A stretch of 64,000 nt of DNA, from IMG/VR virus record IMGVR_UViG_3300032214_001486, positions 40,975 to 104,974 of that record, one strand, 5' to 3'. Origin of the DNA: a virus. Under the pieces are notes generated by a model. It was given only the letters and a program-made list of their open reading frames with translations, was not told the origin of the DNA and did not search any database. The translations under genes and the position numbers were made by a program. The stretch's first letter is position 1. Each line of letters begins with the position of its first letter. This document shows positions 22,234-32,800 of the stretch, in pieces.

Positions 22234-24048
22234 TCAAAGGCGCTTTGCGCGCAATACCTTGGGTTTAACCTTGCGGTTGGAGAGAACGGACACCCCGCGC
22301 CGCTTGCGCTCGGCCCGGACCAGACGCATACGGGCGGCTGCATCGGCGGTGTTCAACGGCTTGCCGATCTCCAAAATAATACCCTCGGCCAGCTTCACCC
22401 GGCGAATGGTGTTGGGGGCAAAGCTGGTCAAGCTACGCACGATGATCTGCATGACATTGTTCTGTCGGTTGATCTTGCGGGTTCTGTATCTATTGCGGCG
22501 TAGGTGGCGCTGTAGCGCGTCAATCGGCCATCGGGTAGCGTCGAAGATGACGCTACGGACGATCTTCTCGTTGTCCGGTAGCGGAGGCAGGTCGAGCGCC
22601 GCCTTGGGGTTGTGGCTCACCAGGGGTACACCCTTGGATAGCTCTTTGATCTTCCGCCAGACGCTCAGTGTCTCGGGCGAGGATTGGTGCTCAATCGTCG
22701 CGGTCCCGATATGCTGGGCCACCAGCGTCCGCTTGCGCTCCACAATATCAGTGATCCGGTCGTCTAAGGTGCCCTCGGCGTGCAGATACCAGATGGTCGT
22801 CGGCCGCTTCTGGCCCAACCGACGAATTCGATCTTCTGCCTGTTCCTCCGCAGCCGGGGTCCACCAGCGTTCCAAAAAGAGCAGGTTCGCGGCCCGCACC
22901 AGCGTAATGCCTTCCGCCGCGGCGCGGGAACCGATGAATACATCGACCTGCCCGGACTTGAAAGCATCGACTGACGCTTGCCGCTGTTCCGTGCTCGATG
23001 ACCCGTCAAGGCGGGTGTAGGTCACACCGAGCTTGGAGAGATACTGTCCCAAAAGGTCCAGTACGTCGGTGTATTGACCAAAGATGACGACGGGTTCGCC
23101 CTTCTTGATCATGCTGAGTGTCCAGGCAACGGCCGCAGGGATCTTCCCTCGCCCAATAATCCGCCGCAGATAGGTCAGCTTTGACAAGGGTTCCGACGAC
23201 GTGGCCCGCTCTGCCGCCGCTTCCACGTCAATCGGATCGTCCATGATTTTAGGCAGATAGGACTCCAACCACTGTTCGTACAGCGCGACGACCTCTCGAT
23301 ACTCGTGCAGGATCTCGTCGGGCACTTCAACGGTGAGCGTGATCCGCTTTTTCGGAGGAATGTCCGGGGCCACGTCCTCTAACAGCCGGCGCAGCATCGG
23401 CGGGCTCTCTGTTCCAAACAAGCCCCGCAGGACTTCCAATTCGTCTACGGTGTTGACCAGGGGAGTACCCGTCAGCAGCAGCATGTGATTAACGCTCTCT
23501 GCGACGGCTCCGACCGCCTGTGTCCGCTGAGCCTTTGGGTTCTTCGCATAATGCGCTTCGTCTGCGATCAGCAGCCGGTAGGTGTATTCGATGAATTCCT
23601 CCTGCCGCGAGGCGAGAACGTCCCAGGTGGTGATCGTTAGGTGGTGATTTCGCTCCAGCGGCGCGTTCACGTCCGCGGCGATCTGCACGCGGACGCCGGG
23701 TATCCACATTTCCGCTTCGTTTCGCCAGTTTTGGACAACGCTGGCAGGCACGACCGCCAGCGCGGGGCAGAGCTTTCGCACATTCTCTTTGATCGCGGTG
23801 AGCACTTGGCCGGTCTTGCCGCACCCCGGCGCGTCGGCCAGCAGTACCCGCCAGTTATGCTCGGCTAAGAAGTCCACCCCGTCGCGCTGAAACGGGCGCA
23901 GGGCGGGCGTCGGGGGCGGCGGCGGTCTGCGGGGCGGGGCCTTGGCCTTGCGCGGCGCTGGGATGCGCGCGTAGCCCGCGCTGCGCTTCTTGGGTACACG
24001 CACCCCGCTCGACCATGACTTTGCCTTTTTCAGCCTTGCCTTTTTCAC
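22234..24048 (-). CDS. SNF2-family DNA translocase/helicase (short form)
   Basis: 604 residues from GTG 24048 (a GGGGG-containing leader); the longer upstream frame overlaps the next gene and is shadow-like. A basic N-terminal tail (KKARLKKAKSWSSG) precedes the SNF2 core: Walker A APGCGKTGQ near residue 75, DEAH near 160, LLTGTPLVN, and the second lobe with FGQYTDVLDLLGQYL, IGSRAAAEGITL near 374 and EEQAEDRIRRLGQ. It should bind and move on double-stranded DNA using ATP. After the core, VRSVIFDATRWPIDALQRHL (about residue 498 onward) is a domain also present in the 229-aa gene at 60001. A second SNF2 protein lies at 29843. Confidence 0.9.
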   Translation of the reverse strand: MKKARLKKAKSWSSGVRVPKKRSAGYARIPAPRKAKAPPRRPPPPPTPALRPFQRDGVDFLAEHNWRVLLADAPGCGKTGQVLTAIKENVRKLCPALAVVPASVVQNWRNEAEMWIPGVRVQIAADVNAPLERNHHLTITTWDVLASRQEEFIEYTYRLLIADEAHYAKNPKAQRTQAVGAVAESVNHMLLLTGTPLVNTVDELEVLRGLFGTESPPMLRRLLEDVAPDIPPKKRITLTVEVPDEILHEYREVVALYEQWLESYLPKIMDDPIDVEAAAERATSSEPLSKLTYLRRIIGRGKIPAAVAWTLSMIKKGEPVVIFGQYTDVLDLLGQYLSKLGVTYTRLDGSSSTEQRQASVDAFKSGQVDVFIGSRAAAEGITLVRAANLLFLERWWTPAAEEQAEDRIRRLGQKRPTTIWYLHAEGTLDDRITDIVERKRTLVAQHIGTATIEHQSSPETLSVWRKIKELSKGVPLVSHNPKAALDLPPLPDNEKIVRSVIFDATRWPIDALQRHLRRNRYRTRKINRQNNVMQIIVRSLTSFAPNTIRRVKLAEGIILEIGKPLNTADAAARMRLVRAERKRRGVSVLSNRKVKPKVLRAKRL

Positions 24049-24084
24049 GACAAACCCCCGACCAGAGTGTAACCCGGTCGGGGG
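24048..24084 (-). terminator. Hairpin just upstream of the short SNF2 gene
   Basis: A perfect 9-bp stem, CCCCCGACC (24055-24063) and GGTCGGGGG (24076-24084), with a 12-base loop, then TTTGTC on the minus strand. It lies between the 108-aa gene and the helicase start and contains part of the ribosome site. It may weakly terminate or may modulate translation. Confidence 0.45.
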
Positions 24085-24110
24085 CAAGGGGCATGGGGCG
24101 TGGGGGCGGG

Positions 24111-24437
24111 CTACCGACGCCGTGTGCTCAGGCTCGGGCCTTGCTGCCCGTCCAGGGTGAATATGTACTCGATCCCGCTCCACACAAGGTAGAACGCAGG
24201 AACCCCCCGGTAAACGCCGCGGTAGTAGCCTACATGCCAATCCGTTGTGATACGGAAATCTTTTCTGTACCCCAACTGATACTGTATCCAGGCCCATTCC
24301 TCGGGGCCGAGCGCCCGTGCGAAGGTCTGCCGGCTGACTTCCTCCCCCGTCTCTTTGAGGGCGGAAATATCCTCCTCGGTAGATCCAATACAATTGGTCA
24401 CAAAGCGGTATCGATCAGTGATGGGTGTCCGGGCCAC
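24111..24437 (-). CDS. Unknown 108-aa protein
   Basis: GTG 24437 starts 1 base after the upstream stop, so it is coupled. The chain has a helical half (EEDISALKETGEEVSRQTFA, LGPEEWAWIQYQLGYR) and a beta half (GYYRGVYRGVPAFYLVWSGI). No family is recognised. It sits between the paralog pair and the short SNF2 helicase. Confidence 0.65.
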   Translation of the reverse strand: MARTPITDRYRFVTNCIGSTEEDISALKETGEEVSRQTFARALGPEEWAWIQYQLGYRKDFRITTDWHVGYYRGVYRGVPAFYLVWSGIEYIFTLDGQQGPSLSTRRR

Positions 24438-24438
24438 G

Positions 24439-26337
24439 CTATGCGTCCTCGTCGGTATCGGGTTTAGACGCCAGCTTCTCCTGCACCAAAACGACCATCT
24501 GTTCTATGTCGCCGGTTCTGTTCACATAGTCAAGGCGCTGGCTATCTGCCCAACGGATTGCTTCGTAATGGGCATTTTTGTCCCGATGGGGTACAGGCAT
24601 AGCCCCAGGTAGCTCCTCCGCTACACGGTCGTAGGCTTCAACAAATTTTTCCAGGGGAGCAACACGACCTTGCGTGTAGTCGCGCGGGCAGCGACTTCCG
24701 ATTGCATCTAATAGCGGCCAGAAGCCCTGCTTTGTTTTTGCCTCTTTGGGTAAAGGTAAGTACCAGCCCCCATTAACGTAGAATATGTAGTTCTTTGTGG
24801 ATTTCAGTGCCTTGCTCACGTCTACGGGGGGATAGCTCTCGATCCAAGCCTGCATACGTTCTTTGATCTCCCGCAGGACTCGGGGCCGCCGCTCATTCCG
24901 CTCTTTTCGTTCCCGTTCTTCGCGTTCTTCGCGCTCCCTCCGCTCCACATTTTCTGGCATATTGTGGTATTTGCCATGTAAGTCCTCCACCGCCGCTTCT
25001 CGCACGGCGTATACACGCTCGCCGTACTTCTGCGCTTCGTCGTGACCCAAGTGTAGGTGATTTATGACAGCCGCAACAGGAACGGCCATAGAATAGGTCT
25101 GATCGAAGTAGATATTGGCTGCTGCATAGGGGTAGAAGCGATCTTCTTCCTTTAAGCCCCTCTGATCCCAGCCCCTTTGTTCCCACAGGGCTAACTTCCG
25201 CTTTGCTTCCCGATCTTCCCTGATCATCTTCTCGACTTTCAGCTTTCTTCCTCCTTCGCTGTCAGTAGCCAAATGCGTAGTACGCAAAAATACGTCTACG
25301 ATGCTACGGGCAAAGTCTGAGACAGAGCCTCGGCCGAGGATGATAGTGGGGTCTTGGCGTGCGAGGAAAGCCAACGCGCCCGTAACCGCTTGGGCATACT
25401 CAGGGGGCGGCTTAGCCGGATCATACTGTAGCTCTTTTTTCCCGTAAATATTCTTGGGGATCATGTACGGGTAGCCGAGCGTGAGTAGGTTCTGGTAGCC
25501 CTGCTCGGTCAGACCGATGGCCTCGGCGTCAGCCTCGACCTGACCACCAGACAAGATCGCCTTACGTCCCTTGGCTCTGGCGGCCTGCTCTGCGCGTTCC
25601 GCCTTCTCCGCGGCCCGTGCTTCGTTCAGGTTCAGCACGCCCTTGGGGTAAGTGACCCCATCGGGCTTCACAACGGCGTAATTGTCACGAATTCTCAGGT
25701 ATTTCGTCTTTATCTCCTCTGGTATGTATACGCTGGACTTCCGCATCTGCGCGTCCCAATAGGGGAAATCCCCGGTCAACGGGTGCGCGGGGTCGCCGAT
25801 ATGGAGCACCACCAATACAGGCAACGTGCCGCTCTGCACAATGGGCTTAGCCCCCGGCAGGAAGTCAAAAAGGTAAAGCCCCCTGTCTGTAAAGAGGGGC
25901 CGATAGCCCCGCTCGTATCCCTCCTCGACGATACGCCCAATTTCCGGCGGAACGGCGATATACCATTGGTTAGCGAAGGCTTCTTTGCAACCTAAACGCC
26001 CTATCGCTTCCGTATACCGCTCGATGGGGAAGTCGGGGTCGCCGCTGCCTTTTACATATTTCACTTCGCTTGTGTCAGCGAAAAAGTAGGGGTTAAAGTA
26101 GAATTCTCTACCCCCCGCGGTGCCGTACACCAAAAAGTCGCCCAGGTTAGGCTTCGTCTTGGCCTTCGTGAGCGGTGCGGGCGGGAACACACCCACGGGG
26201 GCTGTCATACCGATAATAACCCGCAAGACTACATCAAGGTTGTATAGGCCAAGCCGTTCAAGCCTGCCTCGGGCTGTGGCGAATACTCCCTCAAAGGTCA
26301 GTACCTTGGAGTAGACGTAGGTTACCTTGTCGGTCAT
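24439..26337 (-). CDS. Unknown 632-aa protein, paralog 2 of a tandem pair
   Basis: Start at ATG 26337 (MTDKVTYVYSKVLTFEGVFA), overlapping the upstream stop as ATGA. It shares layout and scattered sequence with the 663-aa protein just upstream: GLTEQGYQNLLTLGYPYMIP and GALAFLARQDPTIILGRGS align with HLTDHGLRVLFGLEGDIHLG and GALAYLAEQNPVLAFAGGT; both then have FYPYAAAN/FYYTPWDS, a long Glu/Arg coiled coil and a C-terminal YFVNGG/ILFIGE domain. The coil (REREEREERERKERNERR) is at about residues 455-485. No enzymatic motif is recognised. Clear old duplication. Confidence 0.7.
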   Translation of the reverse strand: MTDKVTYVYSKVLTFEGVFATARGRLERLGLYNLDVVLRVIIGMTAPVGVFPPAPLTKAKTKPNLGDFLVYGTAGGREFYFNPYFFADTSEVKYVKGSGDPDFPIERYTEAIGRLGCKEAFANQWYIAVPPEIGRIVEEGYERGYRPLFTDRGLYLFDFLPGAKPIVQSGTLPVLVVLHIGDPAHPLTGDFPYWDAQMRKSSVYIPEEIKTKYLRIRDNYAVVKPDGVTYPKGVLNLNEARAAEKAERAEQAARAKGRKAILSGGQVEADAEAIGLTEQGYQNLLTLGYPYMIPKNIYGKKELQYDPAKPPPEYAQAVTGALAFLARQDPTIILGRGSVSDFARSIVDVFLRTTHLATDSEGGRKLKVEKMIREDREAKRKLALWEQRGWDQRGLKEEDRFYPYAAANIYFDQTYSMAVPVAAVINHLHLGHDEAQKYGERVYAVREAAVEDLHGKYHNMPENVERREREEREERERKERNERRPRVLREIKERMQAWIESYPPVDVSKALKSTKNYIFYVNGGWYLPLPKEAKTKQGFWPLLDAIGSRCPRDYTQGRVAPLEKFVEAYDRVAEELPGAMPVPHRDKNAHYEAIRWADSQRLDYVNRTGDIEQMVVLVQEKLASKPDTDEDA

Positions 26338-28325
26338 TGGAAATCCTTGCGATTTAGGGTGGGAGGGATACCGAAGCGGGCGGGCCATTGGATCAAGGGT
26401 TCTTGATCCTGTAGGTGGTTTCGGTACATAAGGACGCGGTACATATCTTCTAACGCTGTGGGCTGATGCTCGCCCCGATAACTTCCCACAAGGAAGGACA
26501 CAACGCCATTCCTTTCGTCCCCCCGATCCCCCGTATAAGCGAAAAGCGGGTATTGCTGCATGAGTCTTTGATACCCCGCGATGAAATCGGAGAGGGGCAG
26601 ACCTAATTTCTCTGCGGGGGTATTGTAGGTTCTCACTCGGCGCCCCGTCCATTCCCCAATATCGTTTGTCCCAGCTTTGTGGATGACGTAATCCCCCCTC
26701 TCCTTTTCGCCCTCTAAGTAGTAAGGCTTCTCTCCGATAAACAGGATGGCCTCTAAGGGGCCTTTTTGGGCGCGGTTGAACGCCTTGCGTTGGGTCCATG
26801 AGGTTGCGTGTTGGGTGACGTACTCGGTCAGCTTCCGCAAACCCTCTTGGCGCAGGTCATCCAGAGCGTCCTTGTTTGCTTCGATCTTTGTCCGAATTTC
26901 AGTGTTTCGGGCTGTTTTTTGGGCTTGGATCTCACGCTCACGCTCACCCCGTTTACGCTGTTCCTCCTTTTGCCGCTTCCGCTCTATCCCCGCGGGGCTT
27001 GCATCGAATTCTCGTTGTGCTTCGTCCTCTGCTTGCTTCCTTGCGGCGTCTGCGTAGGCTTGGTACTCGTCCTTTTGTTTGTCGGACAGCCCGTAGGTAT
27101 TGAGCAAAAGGGCGGCGCTGTCCCAGGGTGTGTAGTAGAACGGGGCCCGGTCCCCGCTAAGAACGTAGCCTCGTTCCTTTGCTTCCTCCTGCTCTCTCTC
27201 TCGGTTTTGTAACTTCTGCTGTATGAATTTTGCGATCATACCGGGGTTACTCTCGGGAGAATACACGTCAGCCACGGGGTACAGACTCTTGATAATGCTT
27301 CTGGTCTGCTTGCCCGCGGTGCCGCCCGCAAAGGCGAGCACGGGGTTCTGTTCCGCAAGGTAAGCCAAGGCCCCCGCCACGGCATCCCAATCCGGGGTGT
27401 CTCCAAGGTGTATGTCGCCCTCTAAGCCAAACAGCACGCGCAGTCCGTGATCGGTCAAGTGCAGCTTTTTGGCCCACCGCTGCACATCTTCGTTCTCGGG
27501 GCCCTCCTCTTTCCAGGCTGCTCGCTCTTTGGTCCCCTCTTTTTTCTGTACGGCGAGGTTTTGCCAATCTTCTGGTGTCATGCCTTCGGGGTAGCGCACC
27601 CGCCACGGGCCGAGGACCGTTTCTAAGTCGATGATTGTTCCCTGCGTGTCCCGCACCGGCTCATACCCGTAATTAGCGATTTCCGCATAGTCTCTGTTGG
27701 CGTATACGGTGTGGCCCGCTTTGCTGGTCAATACTGCGATGACGGGGCCTATCCCGGCCTTATCCGCGGTGACCACGATGCGGGGGTAGTAAGCGTAAGG
27801 GTATATACTTATTCCGTACCCCAACTCGACGGCCTGGAGCAAGAAATTGGCGTAAGGCAAAAGCAGATAGAACGATACTTGACCCTCGGCCTTTGTGTGG
27901 GGCCTCACCCTGTCATACAAACCCCGGTGTGTAGCCTCAATCCACATATTCGCGGTGCCGTCACTCATAGCGGGCTTCTCTACCCGTTTCAGCCCGAAGG
28001 CAGACGGAAAGTACCGTACATCAAAGATCAAATCACGGTCTTTGTCAATAAACACGTTTTCTGCTACCGGCTTGACCTTGGGCTTAGGGTAGGGGGCGTC
28101 AGCATAGGTCTGATCTCCCTTGCGTTGTGCCATAGCGCGCGTGATCATCAAAGCGAGGTGGCTATCGTGCCCCATCACGCCTTGCCCCGACTTGTACCGC
28201 TTACGCAGAAACGCACCCAAGGGGGTGTTCTCCGGGCAAAGATCCAGTAGAGCTTGGAGGATGCGGTAAGGTGTAATCGGGGCGATATGTAGGGGCTTAG
28301 GCCACGGGTAGTCTACGCGCAGCAT
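26334..28325 (-). CDS. Unknown 663-aa protein, paralog 1 of a tandem pair
   Basis: Starts one base after the stop of the KOW-like gene. The first 200 residues are mixed alpha/beta (FIDKDRDLIFDVRYFPSAFG, SFYLLLPYANFLLQAVELGY). The middle matches paralog 2 (GALAYLAEQNPVLAFAGGTA). A long coiled coil follows (GIERKRQKEEQRKRGERERE) and then a C-terminal alpha/beta domain with DFIAGYQRLMQQYPLFAYTG. The conserved order of parts suggests the two may form a heteromer. No family is recognised. Confidence 0.7.
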   Translation of the reverse strand: MLRVDYPWPKPLHIAPITPYRILQALLDLCPENTPLGAFLRKRYKSGQGVMGHDSHLALMITRAMAQRKGDQTYADAPYPKPKVKPVAENVFIDKDRDLIFDVRYFPSAFGLKRVEKPAMSDGTANMWIEATHRGLYDRVRPHTKAEGQVSFYLLLPYANFLLQAVELGYGISIYPYAYYPRIVVTADKAGIGPVIAVLTSKAGHTVYANRDYAEIANYGYEPVRDTQGTIIDLETVLGPWRVRYPEGMTPEDWQNLAVQKKEGTKERAAWKEEGPENEDVQRWAKKLHLTDHGLRVLFGLEGDIHLGDTPDWDAVAGALAYLAEQNPVLAFAGGTAGKQTRSIIKSLYPVADVYSPESNPGMIAKFIQQKLQNREREQEEAKERGYVLSGDRAPFYYTPWDSAALLLNTYGLSDKQKDEYQAYADAARKQAEDEAQREFDASPAGIERKRQKEEQRKRGEREREIQAQKTARNTEIRTKIEANKDALDDLRQEGLRKLTEYVTQHATSWTQRKAFNRAQKGPLEAILFIGEKPYYLEGEKERGDYVIHKAGTNDIGEWTGRRVRTYNTPAEKLGLPLSDFIAGYQRLMQQYPLFAYTGDRGDERNGVVSFLVGSYRGEHQPTALEDMYRVLMYRNHLQDQEPLIQWPARFGIPPTLNRKDFQ

Positions 28326-29243
28326 TTAGGGCTCCGTAGGCGGGAATTCGACGCGCCAAGCCTGGGTTGTGCCGACAGCGGCCTTCGCTTTGTGTGAGTT
28401 GGTGCCGGACTCTATCGTAACACCGACCAGATCCTTGTGGGCGCCGGCTATGACCCGTACCGTTGTGCCGATGGCGATGTTTTTGTCTTTCCCGTCCTCC
28501 CGCTTCAATTCATCCTTGCGTATCCAGCGGGTGTAGCCGAGCAAGGCTTCCAACCGCCGTTCTGCGTGCTCTGCGAAAGGCGGCTTCACCCGCATCGGTT
28601 TGATCGGACGGTAGTTAGCGACGAGGCGCAGAAATTCGGTGTCTCTGGACCCCAGGATTTCAGCGTTGACGCTCCGTACCCAGGCCCGATCTTCGTCCGA
28701 CATGCGGGGCATAGAGAGCATCGCCCGCGCCCCACGATCAAACCAGTCGGCTATCTTCTGCTCTGTCTCGTCTTGGCTCTGCTCGTCCTTCCGTACATAC
28801 AGGGTTTTCGCTACCCCTGCTTCGGTGACCCGTTTGAGGGCGCCGTCGCTGGTCAGCGCGATCAGCAGCCACTTCGCTTGGGTTTCGTCCATCCATTCCG
28901 GGTTCTTGCCCGACCGGATGATCGCCCGGACTTTGTGCTTGTCTCGGTCTGAGAACAGGGCGGGCAGCGTTGCCGGGGAGAATTCAAAGCTACGCCCGGC
29001 CTGCAAGGCAGGGCCGGGCGAGTAAAGGAACAGATCGTACACGTCGGCGTACTTGTCATCGAGCTTGTCTAAAGCGTGGGCCAGCCCTTCCTTTGCGTCA
29101 AGCCGATCTTCAACAAACTTATACAACCGGGTTCTATGCGTCTGCATCCAAGCAAGCAACCGCTGCGAGCGGTCGTCTTGCCGCGAGCTAAGCAGCTTTT
29201 GGACTTTTTCCAGCACACTATCGGGAGTCAAAGCAGCGGGCAT
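28326..29243 (-). CDS. Unknown 305-aa protein with shared N-terminal module and KOW-like end
   Basis: ATG 29243, leader GAGGTCCGCCACC. The start (VLEKVQKLLSSRQDDRSQRL, LAWMQTHRTRLYKFVEDRL) aligns with the N-terminal module of the 16522, 17103 and 12529 proteins. A Glu/Asp-rich middle follows. Near the end, IAIGTTVRVIAGAHKDLVGV is a KOW/SH3-barrel-like motif, common in proteins that touch RNA polymerase or ribosomes. First gene of the operon from the promoter at 29273-29301. Confidence 0.65.
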   Translation of the reverse strand: MPAALTPDSVLEKVQKLLSSRQDDRSQRLLAWMQTHRTRLYKFVEDRLDAKEGLAHALDKLDDKYADVYDLFLYSPGPALQAGRSFEFSPATLPALFSDRDKHKVRAIIRSGKNPEWMDETQAKWLLIALTSDGALKRVTEAGVAKTLYVRKDEQSQDETEQKIADWFDRGARAMLSMPRMSDEDRAWVRSVNAEILGSRDTEFLRLVANYRPIKPMRVKPPFAEHAERRLEALLGYTRWIRKDELKREDGKDKNIAIGTTVRVIAGAHKDLVGVTIESGTNSHKAKAAVGTTQAWRVEFPPTEP

Positions 29244-29272
29244 GGTGGCGGACCTCGATGGGCTTGGGGGGC

Positions 29273-29301
29273 AACGTAGCCCGACCCTTGCCGTTCGTCA
29301 A
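29273..29301 (-). promoter_or_regulatory. Promoter TTGACG-17-TACGTT
   Basis: Minus strand: TTGACG (29296-29301), 17-base spacer, TACGTT (29273-29278), 30 bases before the ATG at 29243. One of the best-matching sigma70-like promoters in the window. It follows directly after the terminator of the previous operon. Confidence 0.75.
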
Positions 29302-29312
29302 GGGTAGTCGAA

Positions 29313-29358
29313 CGCAATAATACCCGCCCATGATACCAGAAGGCACCGCGGGCGGGTA
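29313..29358 (-). terminator. Terminator of the large SNF2/Nudix operon
   Basis: Minus strand: TACCCGCCC (29350-29358) and GGGCGGGTA (29321-29329) form a perfect 9-bp stem with a 20-base loop, followed by TTATTGCGTT. It sits 42 bases after the Nudix stop. Confidence 0.7.
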
Positions 29359-29399
29359 GGGGGATCGTCGGGCGCCGCGCTTAGCGGTTCATGTATTCG

Positions 29400-29846
29400 T
29401 TACCCGTTCCGGTACTTCTCCAGGGCCAAGCGAAGGCAGGGCATAACGCCCGGCGCGAGGGGATAGTGTGGCAAATCTTCCACCGCCACCCAGGCGAAAG
29501 CGTCGTGTTCGCCGTCCGCGAGAACAGTAGCTTGGCCGTTGTCGTAAGTCAAGTAGATGGCCCACGACCGTACTGTGCCGGCGTACCACAAGGCCCGAGG
29601 CCCCGAGGCCCCGATTTCCTCAGCCATTTCGCGCAGCGCCGCGGCCGGCGGCGCCTCCCCCCGCTTCACATGCCCACCGGGCAGGCCCCACAGCCCCGGC
29701 GCCCAGGGGGCGGTCTTTCCCCGCAGCAGAAGCAGTACCCGCAAGGGCGCGCCGCCCTGGACGATGACGACCAGGGCGGCGGTTGCGGCTGCGGGAGCCT
29801 GGGCGGCGGCTGCGGCAGCCTGGGCGGCGGCAGCCCTGGGGTTCAT
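29400..29846 (-). CDS. Nudix hydrolase
   Basis: 148 residues; the start overlaps the stop of the large SNF2 gene (ATGA). The Nudix box is complete: GGHVKRGEAPPAAALREMAE followed by EIG (about residues 56-78), with the REMAEE metal-binding glutamates. The preceding LWGLPGGH and the strand RVLLLLRGK are typical. It hydrolyses a nucleoside diphosphate linked to another group; the substrate (damaged dNTP, ADP-ribose, NAD or capped RNA) cannot be told from sequence. An Ala-rich N-terminal tail of about 25 residues is unusual. Coupling to a helicase suggests a nucleotide- or DNA-metabolism role. Confidence 0.9.
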   Translation of the reverse strand: MNPRAAAAQAAAAAAQAPAAATAALVVIVQGGAPLRVLLLLRGKTAPWAPGLWGLPGGHVKRGEAPPAAALREMAEEIGASGPRALWYAGTVRSWAIYLTYDNGQATVLADGEHDAFAWVAVEDLPHYPLAPGVMPCLRLALEKYRNG

Positions 29847-32800
29847 CGGTGCCGCTTCGGGACTAAGGCGCTGACCCGCCGGGGGTTCTCAGTCACCTTC
29901 CGGTCAACGATCTGGCGCAGCTTAAACTGCCCCGGCTGGACCTTAAACTTGGGAATGTCAGCCAAGGTCAAGGGGGGCACTACAAAAGACCCATCGTTAT
30001 CATCCGTCCGCACCAATCCGTTGTTTTTGAGCACACGCGGGATTGTAACTACCTTAAAGTACCCCGCTTCAATTCCAGCCTTAGCTCTTTCAGCGGGTAA
30101 CCCAGCGGCCTCTAAAGCAGCGTAAGTGGCGGAACCCCCCACACTTTGCAGATACTTGTAGATTTCTCTTTGTTTGGGTCGGGACGTACCGGGATCACGG
30201 ATCGCCTGCACCCCCTTGTCCGTGAACGCATCGTCCTCGGCGGCGGCGTCCCGCACCATCTGTTCGTCAATGATGGTATCTTCTTCTGTTAGACCACTGA
30301 GCCCCTCGATATTGGCCCGCAGAGTCTCCATAAGGTCGGTAGCGTATTCCTCCTCTACTACCTTATCCCCCTTCTCCTGTAATTCTTCAAACTTATCCTC
30401 ACCTACAACGTCACCGATGATCTGCCGCTTCCGCTCGATAAGGGCGTTTAGCTGCTCGTCAATCGTATCCTTGACGACCAAGAATTCAATCGTCACGTCA
30501 CGGGTCTGCGTGTACCGATAAGTACGGTCCTCAGCCTGTTCTTCCCAGGCCGGGACATACCAACGGTCCACAAACAGGGTGTAGTTAGCGCGGGTGAGGG
30601 TGATACCCTCGCGCGCCGCCCGTGTCCCGATGAACACCTTGACCTTGGAGTTATCCCGGTCCTTCTGGAACGCTTCTACTCGACGACGGCGCTCCAAGGG
30701 GGGCACCTTCCCGTCAATATAGACATAGGGGATGCTGCGGGCGTCCAGGGCTTGCCGAATGAGTCCCATATTCTCGTCAAACTCAACAAACACCACAACG
30801 GGGTCGTTAGGGTGCTCTTTCAGCCGCGTAACGATAGTCTCGATGGCGAACGGCGTCTTGACCTTCGCTACTGCCTGCCGGGCAATCAGGTAGACGACAA
30901 AGGCGGTGCCGGCGATCTTCTTGGGGTTGTATTCAAGCTCGTTTGCCATTTCGGTCGCTTGGTAGACCGTAATTTTGCCCTTTCCATCATGGATGAATTT
31001 GAGAGCGGCGTCGATACGCTTCTCCCGAATTCGCTGGATTACTACCTCCAGCACCTTAGCCATTTCTGTGTCGTAAATCTTCCGCTGCGCCGGAGTCAGC
31101 AGGACTTCCCGGTACACACGGGTCTTTTCTCCCAGGCCCAGGGGCACTTGATTTTTCAGGCGGCGGACCATGTAGCACCGGAGCATGACGCCAAGGCGCT
31201 TCCGCAGGTTGTCCACCGTATCAAGCGTGGGGATATTGCCCTTGAAGGACGTGTTTTTCTCCGAGGGTACAAAGTTGTTCGTGTACTTGTAGTAGCCCTC
31301 CCCGTCTAAGGCTTCACCAAAGGCTACCGGGTCCACCATCGAAAGCTGGGGCCACAATTCCTCCAGCTTAGCGTTATCCAGGGCGGTGCCCGACATAACG
31401 ATTGAATACTCGGCCTGATAGGACAGCTCTCGGGCGCCAATGCTGCGAACGCTATCAAATTTCTTGCCGTAGTGAGACTCGTCTACGATCAAGGTCTTGA
31501 TACGGTCGTAGTAACGGGGGCCGTACTTGCTGGTGCTCGACCAACCCATGATGATGAAGTCAGCGTTGCGCTCAGCATCGGTTAGCTCTCCATCCCCTAA
31601 CTTACCCAAAATGGGCCCTGTACCTACGAAAACCTTAGCGCCGGGATACCAACGATCAATCTCCGCAGCCCAATTGTAGAGCACGCTGGACGGGCACACG
31701 ACTACAACGGGGAGTGTTTGCGGCGCCCTCATGCGGACAGCCGTGATCGCCTGCACGGTCTTACCTAAGCCCATCGCGTCGCCGATCAACGCCCGGCCCC
31801 CGCGCAGCCATACATACGCAGCCCCGATCTTCTGATACTCCATAAGGCCCATCATTTTAGGCCCGCCGGGGTAGTCTTTGTTAAGGTACTGCATCTTGTC
31901 CCAATCATACATATTCTCAATCTGAGCACGCTCCGGTTGAGGTATATCGGAGAATTTGGCCGCAGCGGCCACAGGGAACGCCTTGGGGCAATTGAGCATA
32001 TAGGCGGACAACAGAGCAATCCGCATCGTGTAGGACAACACGAATTCATTAGACAAGTCAAGGGCGCGGGCAAGGCGCGGCACATAGCCGGCCCGGATCT
32101 CACCCAGAACAACCGGGACCGGAAACGGCGCATACTTCAGGTTTTCTTTCAAGTCAATTCGCTTGCCCCAGCCGGGCATGAGTTCATATGTATCTTCCCC
32201 ATACCCGGTCTGAGCCAAGTTAGCCGAGTAGTAGTTGAGAATGACCTCCTTTTGGTACTGCCCTGTCTCCTTGTCTACTATCTTGTTCCCCCTAATGTCT
32301 GTCCGGTACTTGGCGTACAGGAACCAACCGCAAATTTCACTCACGTTGTCTGTGCCAATAATGACGATCTTACTCTTTGTCGCGTCTGTAGCAGCCGCCA
32401 GAGCACGCAAACCCCAGGCGTCCCCCAATTGCGGTATGAAATCGGTGCCCACCATAGAGGTAGGTACGACAAACACACCCCGACAGGCAGAGAACGAAGG
32501 TTCTGTCAATTCTTTGGCTACAGCAGCAATTGTGTCAATCGACCGACTCCAAGAAGGCAGGGGAGTTTCACCCTTAAACCCGGAGGATTGAATTTTGCTT
32601 TGGCTCTGCTCTCGCGCGTCTCCCCCTTTAATCCGTACCATTTCTGCGGCCTTGTCCTCCTTGGGCAGAAGGCGGGACCACTGGTACACAAACGAAAGAT
32701 CGCGCACAATCTGTTTGCTGTCCCCACTCACCAATTCTTCCCAGGTGTCGTGGAGCTTGGGTGTCATTGTGCTCAAATCAACAGTTTCTCCTCCACCCAA

